Made by a program: the position numbers and the translations under genes. A stretch of 64,000 nt of DNA from Bradyrhizobium elkanii USDA 76 (GTDB lineage: Bacteria; Pseudomonadota; Alphaproteobacteria; Rhizobiales; Xanthobacteraceae): positions 558,001 through 622,000 of the forward strand of contig NZ_CP066356.1 in the NCBI RefSeq assembly GCF_023278185.1. Reading direction: 5' to 3'. Below, piece after piece: positions 24,980-33,503 of the stretch; within the stretch, counting starts at the first letter, position 1; each line of letters starts with the position of its first letter. Below the pieces are notes generated by a model, which saw nothing but the letters and a program-made list of their open reading frames with translations, searched no databases and had not been told where the DNA came from.

Positions 24980-25674
24980 TGTCGTTGTCCCGCTTCAATG
25001 CCGTGCTGTGTCTGCTGCTGGCCGCGTGCGGTCCGGCAGCGGCGCAGGACGTCACGACGTTGAAGAGGGACATGATCGGGCAGTGGGAGCTCGCCACCAC
25101 CGAGCGCAGCAAGACCTGCGTCGTGACGCTGAAGGGCGATACGGCGCCGCAAGGCTTCAAGCTCGAGCTCGAGCCCGCCTGCGCCGCCGCGCTGCCCTTC
25201 ACCAAGGACATCACCGGCTGGAGCATCAAGGGCCTCGGCGACATCGTGCGGCTGCAGAACGCGGCCGGCGAGGCGGTGATCGATTTCACCGAGGTCGAGA
25301 CCGGCATCTTCGAAGGCATGCGCACCAACGAGGGTGTCTATATCCTGCAAAACCTTGCCGCGGCGCGCTCGCTCGCCAAGTCGATGGACCAGATGATCGG
25401 CGACTGGTCGATGGTGCGCGGCAACGGCCAGGCGATCTGCACGCTGGTGCTGACCAACACCGACGCCGGCAACGACAATTTCCAGGTGTTCCTGAAAGGC
25501 AAATGCGATCCGGCAGTCGCTTCCTTCAACCCGGCCATGTGGCGGCTCGATCACGGCCAGATGCTCCTGATGTCGGCCAAGGGCGAGACCTGGCAGTTCG
25601 AGGCCGACGACAACGCCCAGTGGCGCCGCGTCCCGGACAGCGCCGACCCGCTGATCATGCTGCGGGAGCAGTAG
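24979..25674 (+). CDS. AprI/Inh-like protein with two inhibitor domains, probable lipoprotein
   Basis: A 231-residue exported protein. The N-terminus has a lipobox (L14-A15-A16-C17), so it is probably lipid-anchored; a type I site at AAAQ-D is the alternative. Two similar ~100-residue units follow, each opening with a tryptophan and a Cys strand (GQWELATTERSKTCVVTL and GDWSMVRGNGQAICTLVL), the pattern of the Inh family of metalloprotease inhibitors. The start overlaps the dehydrogenase stop (TGATG), tying it to the ABC cluster. No cognate protease is nearby, so binding of another ligand is possible. Confidence 0.8.
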   Translation: MSLSRFNAVLCLLLAACGPAAAQDVTTLKRDMIGQWELATTERSKTCVVTLKGDTAPQGFKLELEPACAAALPFTKDITGWSIKGLGDIVRLQNAAGEAVIDFTEVETGIFEGMRTNEGVYILQNLAAARSLAKSMDQMIGDWSMVRGNGQAICTLVLTNTDAGNDNFQVFLKGKCDPAVASFNPAMWRLDHGQMLLMSAKGETWQFEADDNAQWRRVPDSADPLIMLREQ

Positions 25675-25689
25675 GTCGGGTGCTGCTTC

Positions 25690-25765
25690 GTAGCCCGCAT
25701 GAGCGCAAGCGATATGCGGGGTGTCGCGCGCGGCTCCCGGGTATCGCTTCGCTCACCCGGGCTAC
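25690..25765. repeat. Palindromic repeat family C, copy 1
   Basis: This starts GTAGCCCGCATGAGCG and ends TCGCTCACCCGGGCTAC, so its ends are complementary. A second copy lies at 27753-27829. A fragment of a family A arm (GTCGTCCCTGCTTTCGCAGGG) follows near 25786. Confidence 0.75.
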
Positions 25766-25953
25766 GGGACTGCCACAAGCTCCGGGTCGTCCCTGCTTTC
25801 GCAGGGTCGACGATGGGGGCCGGTATGATCTGCCTTTGCCCGAAAAATAATTCCCGCCCCGCTGTCGATTCACCCCCTCCCGGATCGTCGTTCCCCATAG
25901 CGAGCCGGTCTTGCGGCGATCATCGCCGCGTCTCGCCCAACAGGAGTTTTCCG

Positions 25954-26349
25954 ATGCGCTTCATGTATATCGTCACCTCGCCCCAGCCCCCGGGCCCGCC
26001 GACGCCGGCTCTGATGGAGGCGATGGGCAGGCTTGCCGAGCGGGAAATCAAGGCGGGCCGCATGATCGACACCGGCGGGCTGCTGCCGGTCGCGATGGGC
26101 GCCCAGGTCCGCATCACCGACGGCAAGCTCAACGTCGTCGATGGGCCCTTCGTCGAGACCAAGGAGATGATCGGCGGCTACGCGATCTTCGAGCTCCGCA
26201 ACAAGGAGGAGGCGGTCGCCGCCGCGGTGGAGTTCATGCAGCTGCACAAGGAGCATATGCCGGGCTGGGAGGGGACCTGCGAGGTTCGCCCGTTCGCCAC
26301 CCCGGGCGCCGACGGCGGCTGTCAGATCGATGTGTCCGCCTGCGCCTGA
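25954..26349 (+). CDS. YciI family (DGPF) protein
   Basis: A 131-residue protein with the DGPF motif at VVDGPFVETKEMIGGYAIFEL and the start MRFMYIVTS. AGGAG lies upstream of the ATG. Such proteins are commonly paired with ECF sigma factors of the ECF42 group, and one follows after 89 bp. The role in signalling is not established. Confidence 0.9.
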   Translation: MRFMYIVTSPQPPGPPTPALMEAMGRLAEREIKAGRMIDTGGLLPVAMGAQVRITDGKLNVVDGPFVETKEMIGGYAIFELRNKEEAVAAAVEFMQLHKEHMPGWEGTCEVRPFATPGADGGCQIDVSACA

Positions 26350-26364
26350 TGCGCCGCGCGAACG

Positions 26365-26428
26365 GGGCGTTCTCAAGCGAAGTGGACGCCGGTTCGCGTG
26401 AAGAAAGCGCGTCAAGGCAATAATCCAG
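26365..26428. repeat. Intergenic repeat family E, diverged partial copy
   Basis: GCGTTCTCAAGCGAAGTGG through GCGCGTCAAGGCAATAATC matches the first half of the repeat at 5563-5668 with several changes. It separates the YciI gene from the sigma factor gene. Confidence 0.55.
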
Positions 26429-26438
26429 GTCGGCGGCG

Positions 26439-27722
26439 ATGACGGCCGCCGACATCCAGGCCACGATCCTTGCGGTGTGGCGCATCGAGCAGCCGCGGCT
26501 GATCACCAGCCTGTCGCGGATGCTGCGCGACGTGCCGCTCGCCGAGGACCTGACCCAGGAGGCGCTGGTCGCCGCGCTCGAGCATTGGCCGGCGGATGGC
26601 GTGCCGGAGAAACCGGGTGCCTGGCTGATGGCGACCGCCAAGCGCCGCGCGCTCGACCATCTGCGCCGCAACCGCATGCTGGCCGAGAAGCATGGCGTGA
26701 TCGCGCACGACCTGGCGCGGGAGCAGGAGACCATGCCCGACTTCGATGCCGCGCTCGACGACGATATCGGCGACGAATTGCTGCGGCTGATCTTCACCGC
26801 CTGCCATCCGCGCCTGTCGCGGGAGGCGCGCGCCGCGCTGGCGCTTCGGATGATCTGCGGCCTCACCACCGAGGAGATCGCACGCGCCTTCCTGCAGGCG
26901 GAGGCGACCATCGCCCAGCGCATCGTGCGCGCCAAGCGGACGCTGTCGGAATCGGGGTTTGCCTACGAGACGCCGCGCGGCGAGGAGCTGTCGGAGCGGC
27001 TCGCCTCCGTGCTCGAGGTCGTCTATCTCATTTTCAACGAGGGCTATACCGCGGCAAGCGGCGACGAATGGCTGCGGCCGCAGCTCTGCAACGAGGCGCT
27101 GCGCATGGGCCGCGTGCTGACCTCGATCGCGCCATCGGAGCCGGAGGCGCACGGGCTGCTGGCGCTGATGGAGTTCAACGCCTCGCGGATGGCGGCGCGC
27201 ACCGATGCGTCCGGTGAACCGATTCTGCTGATGGACCAGAACCGCGCGCGGTGGGATCGCCTGCAGATCCGCCGCGGGCAGCTCGCACTGGCGTGCGCCC
27301 GCGAGCTCGGCGGCGCCGGCGGCTTCTATGCGCTGCAGGCCGCGATCGCCGCCTGCCACGCCGCGGCCGGCACGCCTGATGCAACCGACTGGAACCGCAT
27401 CGCCGCGCTGTACGGCGATCTCGCCGCGCTGCTGGATTCACCCGTGATCGAGCTCAACCGCGCGGTTGCGATCGGCATGGCCGAGGGGCCGCTTGCCGCG
27501 CTCGCGATCGTCGACAGCCTCGCGGATGAGCCGGTGCTGAAATCCTATCATCTGCTGCCGAGCGTGCGCGGCGATCTGCTGCACAGGCTGAGCCGTTTCG
27601 CGGAGGCGCATGCCGCGTTCGAGGCCGCCGCCGCGCTGGCCGGCAATTCGCGCGAGCGTGAGTTCCTCAAGCGGCGCGCCGCGATCGCCGCGCGTGCCGC
27701 GCAGGATCATGGCTGCCGCTGA
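26439..27722 (+). CDS. ECF-type RNA polymerase sigma factor with long C-terminal domain (ECF42-like)
   Basis: A 427-residue sigma factor. Region 2 is near residues 10-80 (RMLRDVPLAEDLTQEALVAAL, KPGAWLMATAKRRALDHLR). Region 4 is near 120-175 (RMICGLTTEEIARAFLQAEATIAQRIVRAKRTL). A C-terminal extension of ~220 residues (FNEGYTAASGDEWLRPQLC onward) is helical and TPR-like, as in the ECF42 group. That group has no anti-sigma factor and is found with DGPF proteins, as here. Target promoters are unknown. Confidence 0.9.
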   Translation: MTAADIQATILAVWRIEQPRLITSLSRMLRDVPLAEDLTQEALVAALEHWPADGVPEKPGAWLMATAKRRALDHLRRNRMLAEKHGVIAHDLAREQETMPDFDAALDDDIGDELLRLIFTACHPRLSREARAALALRMICGLTTEEIARAFLQAEATIAQRIVRAKRTLSESGFAYETPRGEELSERLASVLEVVYLIFNEGYTAASGDEWLRPQLCNEALRMGRVLTSIAPSEPEAHGLLALMEFNASRMAARTDASGEPILLMDQNRARWDRLQIRRGQLALACARELGGAGGFYALQAAIAACHAAAGTPDATDWNRIAALYGDLAALLDSPVIELNRAVAIGMAEGPLAALAIVDSLADEPVLKSYHLLPSVRGDLLHRLSRFAEAHAAFEAAAALAGNSREREFLKRRAAIAARAAQDHGCR

Positions 27723-27752
27723 CGGCTCCGCGATTCGGCGGAGCGAAACCAC

Positions 27753-27829
27753 GTAGCCCGCATGAGCGAAGCGACATGCGGGTCTTTGCCACGAGTGACC
27801 CCGGGTGTCGCTTCGCTCACCCGGGCTAC
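27753..27829. repeat. Palindromic repeat family C, copy 2
   Basis: This begins GTAGCCCGCATGAGCGAAGC and ends CACCCGGGCTAC. The same ends and spacing as at 25690-25765 bracket the YciI/sigma pair. Confidence 0.75.
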
Positions 27830-27917
27830 AAGGTTGCTGCGGGTCGTCGTGTCCGCGATTTCGACTCAAACCTGCGGCATGCTCGGACGAAATTCTTTTG
27901 GACCGGGAACTGTCACC

Positions 27918-28295
27918 ATGACGAAGCCATCCGTGCTGGCGATCGGCCTCGACCCGACCTTCGTCGATCTGTCCGTCATGCCGCAGTTCACGCCCGAACT
28001 GGTGCGCAGCTATCTCGACGCACAGATCGAGGGCCTGCGGACGCTCGGCTACGACGTCGAGAGCTGCCTGATCGACCTCGGCGATACGGCGGAAGCCGTA
28101 ACGGCGGCGGCCCTCAACGCGCGCCGCTACGACTGCGTCGTGATCGGTGCCGGGCTGCGCGAGCCGCCGGAGCGGCTCTTGCTGTTCGAGACGGTCCTCA
28201 ATCTGGTGCACCGGCTCGCCCCCGATGCCGCCATCTGCTTCAACACCAGGCCGGCCGACACCGCCGCGGCCGTGCAACGCTGGGTCAAGCCCTAG
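27918..28295 (+). CDS. Conserved-looking hypothetical protein, Rossmann-like
   Basis: A 125-residue protein. VLAIGLDPTFVDLS, CVVIGAGLREPPERLLLFE and AAICFNTRPADTAAAVQRW give alternating strand/helix character like a small receiver or Rossmann fold, but the phospho-acceptor pattern is absent. I believe relatives exist as hypothetical proteins but cannot name a domain. The frame, the ATG at 27918 and its protein-like composition support it. Confidence 0.65.
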   Translation: MTKPSVLAIGLDPTFVDLSVMPQFTPELVRSYLDAQIEGLRTLGYDVESCLIDLGDTAEAVTAAALNARRYDCVVIGAGLREPPERLLLFETVLNLVHRLAPDAAICFNTRPADTAAAVQRWVKP

Positions 28296-28489
28296 GACGC
28301 AAGATGAGCGTCGCCTCGAGCCGGCGAATCGGGGTCGGCGCGCTGCCCGCCGCCCAAGGCGGACGCTCGGGCCGGGTCCGGCCCGCTGCCGGCATTGGCC
28401 GGGGGCGCGGCGCGAAGGCCCGGCGGTTGTTGCCGGCGGCAACCTATGACACCATTCAGAGTCCGATTTGTTTTAGACTTTGGAAGCCT

Positions 28490-29518
28490 ATGCCGCGCCG
28501 CAAATTTGACTGGGAAAAGCTGACGGACGAGCAGTTGCTCGCGCAACCGCTCAGCCGTCTGAGGGTTGCCGTCGAGGGCACTTGGCTCGCCGATTGTGTG
28601 AATACGCTCTATGAAGAGCTCGAGGAGCGCGGCGTCCGGTTGCGGCCGCACACATGGATCTCGAGCGAATGGTTCAGCCCGGCCGATGTGCCCGGCATCG
28701 CGATCCCGTTCTACCTCGCCCATCCCCGCCTGATGAAGCTCGAGAAGAAGATGATGCTCGACGTCGAGGGCGCCTCGTGGTCCGAGTGCATGGCCATTCT
28801 CCGCCACGAGGCGGGGCACGCCGTGCAGCACGGCTACCAGCTGCAGCGCCGCCGGCGCTGGCAGCAGCTGTTCGGCCCGTCGTCGCAGCACTACCCGCGC
28901 TACTACCGGCCCAATCCGGCCAGCCGCAATTATGTCCAGCATCTTCGGCTCTGGTACGCGCAGAGCCATCCGGACGAGGACTTCGCCGAGACTTTCGCGG
29001 TGTGGCTGCGGCCGCGCTCGAACTGGCGGACGCGCTATGCCGGCTGGCCCGCGCTGAAGAAGCTCGAATATGTCGACGAGCTGATGGGCGAGATCGCCGG
29101 CAAGCGGCCGCTGCTCGCGACGCGCGAACGGGTCGATCCGCTGCATACGCTCAAGCAAACGCTCGCCGAGCACTACAGGAAGAAGCAGGCATTCTACGCC
29201 TTCACGCCGCCGAAGACCTACGACCGCGATCTCTCCAAGCTGTTCTCCGCCGATCCGCGGCATTATCGGCGTCCGCCGGCCGCGGCCTTCATCAGGCGGC
29301 ACCGCGCCCAGATCAGGCAGTTGGTGGCGCGCTGGACCGGCGAGAACCAGTTGACGCTCGATGCCGTGCTCGATGACATGATCTCGCGCTGCCGCGAGCT
29401 CAATCTGCGTGCCGTCGGCCCCGAGCAGAAGCTCGTGACAAACTTCACCATTCTGCTGACCGCCAAGACCATGCACGCGCTGTTCGGCCCGTCGCGCCGG
29501 AAATGGATCGCGCTATGA
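28490..29518 (+). CDS. Putative zinc-binding metallopeptidase
   Basis: A 342-residue protein with a zinc motif at LRHEAGHAVQHG (H106, E107, H110) and a likely third ligand E167 in DEDFAETFAVWLRP, the gluzincin arrangement. There is no signal peptide, so it should be cytoplasmic. Its stop overlaps the start of the ATP-grasp gene (ATGA), so the two are co-translated and probably act together, perhaps trimming and joining a peptide. Substrate is unknown. Confidence 0.82.
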   Translation: MPRRKFDWEKLTDEQLLAQPLSRLRVAVEGTWLADCVNTLYEELEERGVRLRPHTWISSEWFSPADVPGIAIPFYLAHPRLMKLEKKMMLDVEGASWSECMAILRHEAGHAVQHGYQLQRRRRWQQLFGPSSQHYPRYYRPNPASRNYVQHLRLWYAQSHPDEDFAETFAVWLRPRSNWRTRYAGWPALKKLEYVDELMGEIAGKRPLLATRERVDPLHTLKQTLAEHYRKKQAFYAFTPPKTYDRDLSKLFSADPRHYRRPPAAAFIRRHRAQIRQLVARWTGENQLTLDAVLDDMISRCRELNLRAVGPEQKLVTNFTILLTAKTMHALFGPSRRKWIAL

Positions 29519-30549
29519 AACAGCTTCGCATTCTGGTGCTGATGCACCCGGACTGTGTGCCGCCCGACTCCAGCGATGGATACAGCGCGCGGGAGATCAA
29601 CGAGTGGAAGACGGAATACGACGTCGTCAGTACCCTGCGCGCGGCCGGCCATGAGGTTCGTCCGCTCGGCGTGCAGGAGGAAATCAAGCCGGTGCGCGAC
29701 GAGATCGAGGGCTTCAAGCCGCACGTCGTGTTCACGCTGCTGGAGGAGTTTCACTACGACGTCGTGTACGACCAGCACATCGCGAGCTATCTCGAGCTGA
29801 TGAAGATCGCCTATACCGGATGCAACCCGCGCGGCCTGATCCTGGCGCGCGGCAAGGATCTGTCCAAGACGCTGGTGCACCATCGCCGGATCCCGGTGCC
29901 GGCCTTCGCGGTGTTTCCGATGCGCCGCAAGGTCAAGCGGCCGCCGCGTCTCGAGTTGCCGCTGATCGTCAAGAGCCTGAGCAGCGATGGATCGCTCGGT
30001 ATCTCGCAGGCGTCGATCGTCGATACCGACGAGAAGCTCGCCGAGCGCGTCGCCTTCATCCATGAGCGGATCGGAACGGCTGCGATCGCCGAGCAGTTCA
30101 TCGAGGGACGCGAGCTCTATGTCGGCGTGCTCGGCAACAACCGGCTGCGGGTGCTGCCGGTGTGGGAATTGAAATTCGGCAGCATGGGCGGCCCTGCTGC
30201 GCGCCAGATCGCCACCGAAAAGGTCAAGCACGATACCAGCTATCAGGAGCGGGTCGGGATTGCCGATGGCCCGGCCGAAGACCTCACGCCGGAACTATCC
30301 GCCCATATTCAACGGCTGGCGAAGCGCATCTACCGGACCTTGGGGCTCGACGGCTATGCGCGCATCGACTTCCGCCTGTCCACCAACGGCGTTCCGTATT
30401 TCATCGAAGCCAATCCCAATCCCGAGATCGCCAAGAGCCAGGAGTTCGCGACGGCCGCCGGGCATGACGGGCTCAACTATCCGGATCTGCTGCAGCGCAT
30501 CGTGACGCTCGGAATAAGCCGCGCCAAGGCCGGCGCATCGCTGGGCTGA
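29515..30549 (+). CDS. ATP-grasp ligase related to D-alanine-D-alanine ligase
   Basis: A 344-residue ATP-grasp enzyme. The N-terminal domain starts MKQLRILVLMHPD. The central ATP-binding part has LPLIVKSLSSDGSLGIS, and IAEQFIEGRELYVGVLGN follows. The Mg2+ site is YARIDFRLSTNGVPYFIEANPNPEI, with D, E and N ligands. The gene is too diverged to be the cell-wall Ddl. Start ATG at 29515 overlaps the metallopeptidase stop, so the two form a unit. Confidence 0.87.
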   Translation: MKQLRILVLMHPDCVPPDSSDGYSAREINEWKTEYDVVSTLRAAGHEVRPLGVQEEIKPVRDEIEGFKPHVVFTLLEEFHYDVVYDQHIASYLELMKIAYTGCNPRGLILARGKDLSKTLVHHRRIPVPAFAVFPMRRKVKRPPRLELPLIVKSLSSDGSLGISQASIVDTDEKLAERVAFIHERIGTAAIAEQFIEGRELYVGVLGNNRLRVLPVWELKFGSMGGPAARQIATEKVKHDTSYQERVGIADGPAEDLTPELSAHIQRLAKRIYRTLGLDGYARIDFRLSTNGVPYFIEANPNPEIAKSQEFATAAGHDGLNYPDLLQRIVTLGISRAKAGASLG

Positions 30550-30559
30550 CTCGAGGTCG

Positions 30560-30832
30560 TCAAAGGCTGCGCTGCATCGGATGGCGTCGCGCATCTTTGG
30601 GGATGAACATCGCAAACGTTTCCCTAACGCGCGCGGCCGGCGTCACGTTGCCGGCGGCTGCGGACACAGGGGCCGCCGTCGGATGAAACGCGTCCGGTTC
30701 CGGCCAGCGCCGTGCAAGGACTTCGTTTACCGAAACCGGCATGGCGAGCCCATCACTGCGGCAGCTGTCGTAGACGTACAAACCGGCAAGAAAAATCGAT
30801 ACGACAACAAGGATCGTCCTGAAAATCGGCAT
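30560..30832 (-). CDS. Small membrane-anchored hypothetical protein
   Basis: A 90-residue protein with one N-terminal helix (MPIFRTILVVVSIFLAGLYVYD) followed by a proline/alanine-rich segment outside the membrane. No domain is recognised. The ribosome site is weak, but the N-terminus strongly resembles a real signal anchor. It converges on the ATP-grasp gene. Confidence 0.55.
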   Translation of the reverse strand: MPIFRTILVVVSIFLAGLYVYDSCRSDGLAMPVSVNEVLARRWPEPDAFHPTAAPVSAAAGNVTPAARVRETFAMFIPKDARRHPMQRSL

Positions 30833-31054
30833 TGTGTTTGCGCCTTCTTGATTGAGGCGGACAATGCCCGGTGACGGTGAACCGCGCGTTTAGCGCCGAG
30901 GCCGATCGGCCGATACGGTTCCCAACTCATGAACGGAGGCTTGCGTAAACGGCCCGCTTACCAATGCCTTCAAGGTTGCGGCAACCAGCTTTCCTCACCG
31001 GCGAGAAAGAAGTCTCTGGCATTGAGAGACCAACAACAAGACTGAGGAGGCACC

Positions 31055-31168
31055 ATGTTCGTCGCCATTCGAGTCATGATCCTGATCGCCAGTGCATACG
31101 CCGGCTCGGCCGTTGCAGAGATGCAGTTTGGGCCGCTGCCGAGCCTTGCGGCTTCGTCCGCGCCGTAG
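31055..31168 (+). CDS. Very small hypothetical protein with signal-like N-terminus
   Basis: A 37-codon frame starting at ATG 31055 with a perfect AGGAGG four bases upstream. The N-terminus MFVAIRVMILIASAYAGSAV is hydrophobic, followed by a short polar tail. No homology is recognised. The ribosome site is the strongest evidence. Confidence 0.5.
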   Translation: MFVAIRVMILIASAYAGSAVAEMQFGPLPSLAASSAP

Positions 31169-31191
31169 CGCCGGCAGGGAGGCGACGCGCG

Positions 31192-31818
31192 TTACGCCGG
31201 ACTGGGCGTCATCGCGCCGACCCCGATTGTGCGGGCTGCGTTTTCCGTCATCCTCGTCGCCGTCAGCCGCAGGAAATACAGCGACAGTCCCGGGTTGCGC
31301 TCGCACAGCTTCCTAAGCGCGCCGTCGCTGATCCAGAGCAGATCGACGTCGGTCGCGGCTTGAGCGGTCTGCGTGCGGCGGCGCTCGAGCGAAAACAGCC
31401 CGATCTCGCCGAACAGTTCGCCCGCCGAGACCCCGCGATCGATCTCGGGAAACCTGACCTCGCCGGACACGACCATGTACAGCAGGTCGGCGTCGTCGCC
31501 CTTCCGGAAGATCGTTTCTCCCGCCTTGACGTGCTTCGGCTGCATGAATGGCTGCAGCCAGTTCGGAGAAAGGTCCGTCGCTGCAGCACGCTTCGCTTTC
31601 CGAAGCAGCCGAACCATCTGGAACAGCAGCACCACGTTCAGCGGCAGCAGAATGATATGCAGGATGAGCACCGGGTAGATCCCGTCGCCCAATCCATAGC
31701 TGATGAACGCCAGATTGCTGAATATCGCGACAGCGCGCAGGCTCAGCATCGTGCTCATGCAGAACGTCAGCAACACGAGAGCCGACGCCAGATAACCCAA
31801 ACCATCGATCAACGTCAT
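31192..31818 (-). CDS. Membrane protein with C-terminal cyclic-nucleotide-binding domain
   Basis: A 208-residue protein. Residues ~1-75 contain about three hydrophobic segments (ALVLLTFCMSTMLSLRAV, then a segment around LAFISYGLGDG, then YPVLILHIILLPLNVVLLFQ). Residues ~90-200 are a cNMP-binding barrel (KAGETIFRKGDDADLLYMVVSGEVRF, GELFGEIGLFS as the phosphate-binding cassette, then ERRRTQTAQA). No kinase, helix-turn-helix or channel pore is seen. It may sense cAMP or cGMP at the membrane. The ATG at 31818 was chosen because the longer frame adds no sensible sequence. Confidence 0.8.
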   Translation of the reverse strand: MTLIDGLGYLASALVLLTFCMSTMLSLRAVAIFSNLAFISYGLGDGIYPVLILHIILLPLNVVLLFQMVRLLRKAKRAAATDLSPNWLQPFMQPKHVKAGETIFRKGDDADLLYMVVSGEVRFPEIDRGVSAGELFGEIGLFSLERRRTQTAQAATDVDLLWISDGALRKLCERNPGLSLYFLRLTATRMTENAARTIGVGAMTPSPA

Positions 31819-31887
31819 GACAACGCCCACTGGAAATGAATTGCAAGCAAACCGATCTGAAACGACCGGCAACATACACCAGGGCAT

Positions 31888-32250
31888 TCATTTTCCTGAG
31901 CGGAAATATCGCCGGCCCGCGCTTGCGGCGGTGCACGCGTCGTGACGCGGCCTCAGCTCGACGAACGTGCGCGCGAGCCGCCTGCGCGCGCGGCCGGCGA
32001 CCGATTTTGCCGCCTCTCGCGCGGCCTCGGCCTTGCGAATGATCGTCGTCACCGCGGACGCCGGCGACGCCGCGACGAAGGCGACATCCTTCGTCTTCGA
32101 GAGGCCGCCGATGCCTTCGCACGGTGCTTCGCTCGGCAAGTCGATGCGGATGGCGAGCGTGTCGGCATGCTTGATCCGGTCCTCCGCCTTGGTGCCGGTG
32201 ATGATCCGGACATAGTCGCGGGTCAGCTGTTCCGCGGCGGAACTTCGCCG
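31888..32250 (-). pseudogene. Possible degraded or non-ATG hypothetical gene
   Basis: A leftward frame reads like protein for ~120 codons (QLTRDYVRIITGTKAEDRI, then LAIRIDLPSEAP, GIGGLSKTKDVAFVAASP, TFVELRPRHDAC) but has a TAG at 32251-32253 and no ATG or GTG near the start of the coherent part. The first usual start is a TTG at 32139. It may be the remnant of a longer gene or start at a rare codon. No domain is recognised. Confidence 0.3.
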
Positions 32251-32315
32251 CTATTCGCATTGGAACTTCGAGGCTTTCCGTAGCTTTATGGAAGGTAGCC
32301 ACGTTGGGATGCACG

Positions 32316-33341
32316 ATGTTCCGACCGTTTTCCGCTGCGCGTTTTGCTCTTGTCCTTTTGCTCGTGTCGGCCGCGCCGGCGGTGGCCGCGGGTCTCGATG
32401 CCGCCGCGATCAATGACGAGGCGGCGCCGCCGGCAAGATTGCCGGACCGTCGTCAGCTCAGCGCCTTCATTGCCAGGCTCGAGATCCTGCTCGACCGCGC
32501 GCATTTTTCTCCCGGCGAGATCGACGGCAAACTTGGCGACAACGCGCAGAAGGCGCTCAGGGCGTTTGCCGAGGCGAGTGGAGTGCCCTTCGACAAGGCG
32601 GTGACGGCGGAGCTCTGGAGCAGTCTCACCGCCGCCAGCGACGGGCCTGCGATCGTCAGCTACACGATCGTCGATGCCGACGTGAAGGGACCGTTCGTGA
32701 AGAGGATCCCCGCGAAGATGGAGAGCATGAAGAGCCTGCCGGCACTGGGCTACACCAGTCCGCGCGAAGCGCTCGCGGAGAAATTCCACATGAGCGAGGC
32801 GCTGCTTCAGGCGCTCAATCCGGGACGGAAGTTCAACAAGGCCGGCGAGACCATTGCGGTTGCGAACGTCGTCGACGCCGGAAACGCAACGCCGATCGCG
32901 CGCGTCGTGGTCGACAAGACCAGGCAGACGCTCAGCACGTTCGATGCAGCAGGCAAGCTGCTCGGTTTCTATCCTGCGACGGTCGGCAGCGCGGATAAGC
33001 CGACGCCGAGCGGAGCGCTGAAGGTGACGGCGATCAACAAGAACCCGACCTATCGCTACAATCCAAAATACGCGTTCAAGGGCGTCAGATCGAAGACGCC
33101 CTTCACGATCAGGCCCGGTCCGAACAACCCGGTCGGTGTGATCTGGATCAACCTCTCGGGAGAAGGCTATGGCATTCACGGCACGCCCGATCCCGGCAAG
33201 ATCTCCAAGGCGGAGTCGCACGGCTGCGTCCGGCTCACCAACTGGGACGTGCAGCGCGTCGCGGTCGGTGTCGCGAAGGGCACGCCGGTTGCGTTCGTCG
33301 ACAGCGCGACAAGTTTAGGAGCGGTGACCGAGACGCGCTGA
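32316..33341 (+). CDS. L,D-transpeptidase (YkuD) with peptidoglycan-binding region
   Basis: A 341-residue exported enzyme that would form 3-3 peptidoglycan cross-links or attach proteins to the wall. A signal peptide ends PAVAAG. A peptidoglycan-binding helix bundle lies near 45-105 (FSPGEIDGKLGDNAQKALRA). A LysM-like stretch at ~146-170 and the YkuD domain from ~195 follow. The catalytic motif is HG-x10-SHGCVR with H288 and C304. The start at ATG 32316 gives a proper signal peptide. Confidence 0.92.
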   Translation: MFRPFSAARFALVLLLVSAAPAVAAGLDAAAINDEAAPPARLPDRRQLSAFIARLEILLDRAHFSPGEIDGKLGDNAQKALRAFAEASGVPFDKAVTAELWSSLTAASDGPAIVSYTIVDADVKGPFVKRIPAKMESMKSLPALGYTSPREALAEKFHMSEALLQALNPGRKFNKAGETIAVANVVDAGNATPIARVVVDKTRQTLSTFDAAGKLLGFYPATVGSADKPTPSGALKVTAINKNPTYRYNPKYAFKGVRSKTPFTIRPGPNNPVGVIWINLSGEGYGIHGTPDPGKISKAESHGCVRLTNWDVQRVAVGVAKGTPVAFVDSATSLGAVTETR

Positions 33342-33503
33342 CCGTGACGCAACATCGTTCACGCATCAGCAACCGACAGAAATATCGGCGCGCTCGAGAG
33401 ATGATGCGCAGCCTGCGAAGCAAAGCGGCTCCGCTTTCCACGCCTAGCGCGAGATTCGCTGGTATGCCAATGTCGCGTCGTGCCAAACCCGCAGGAGGTC
33501 AGC

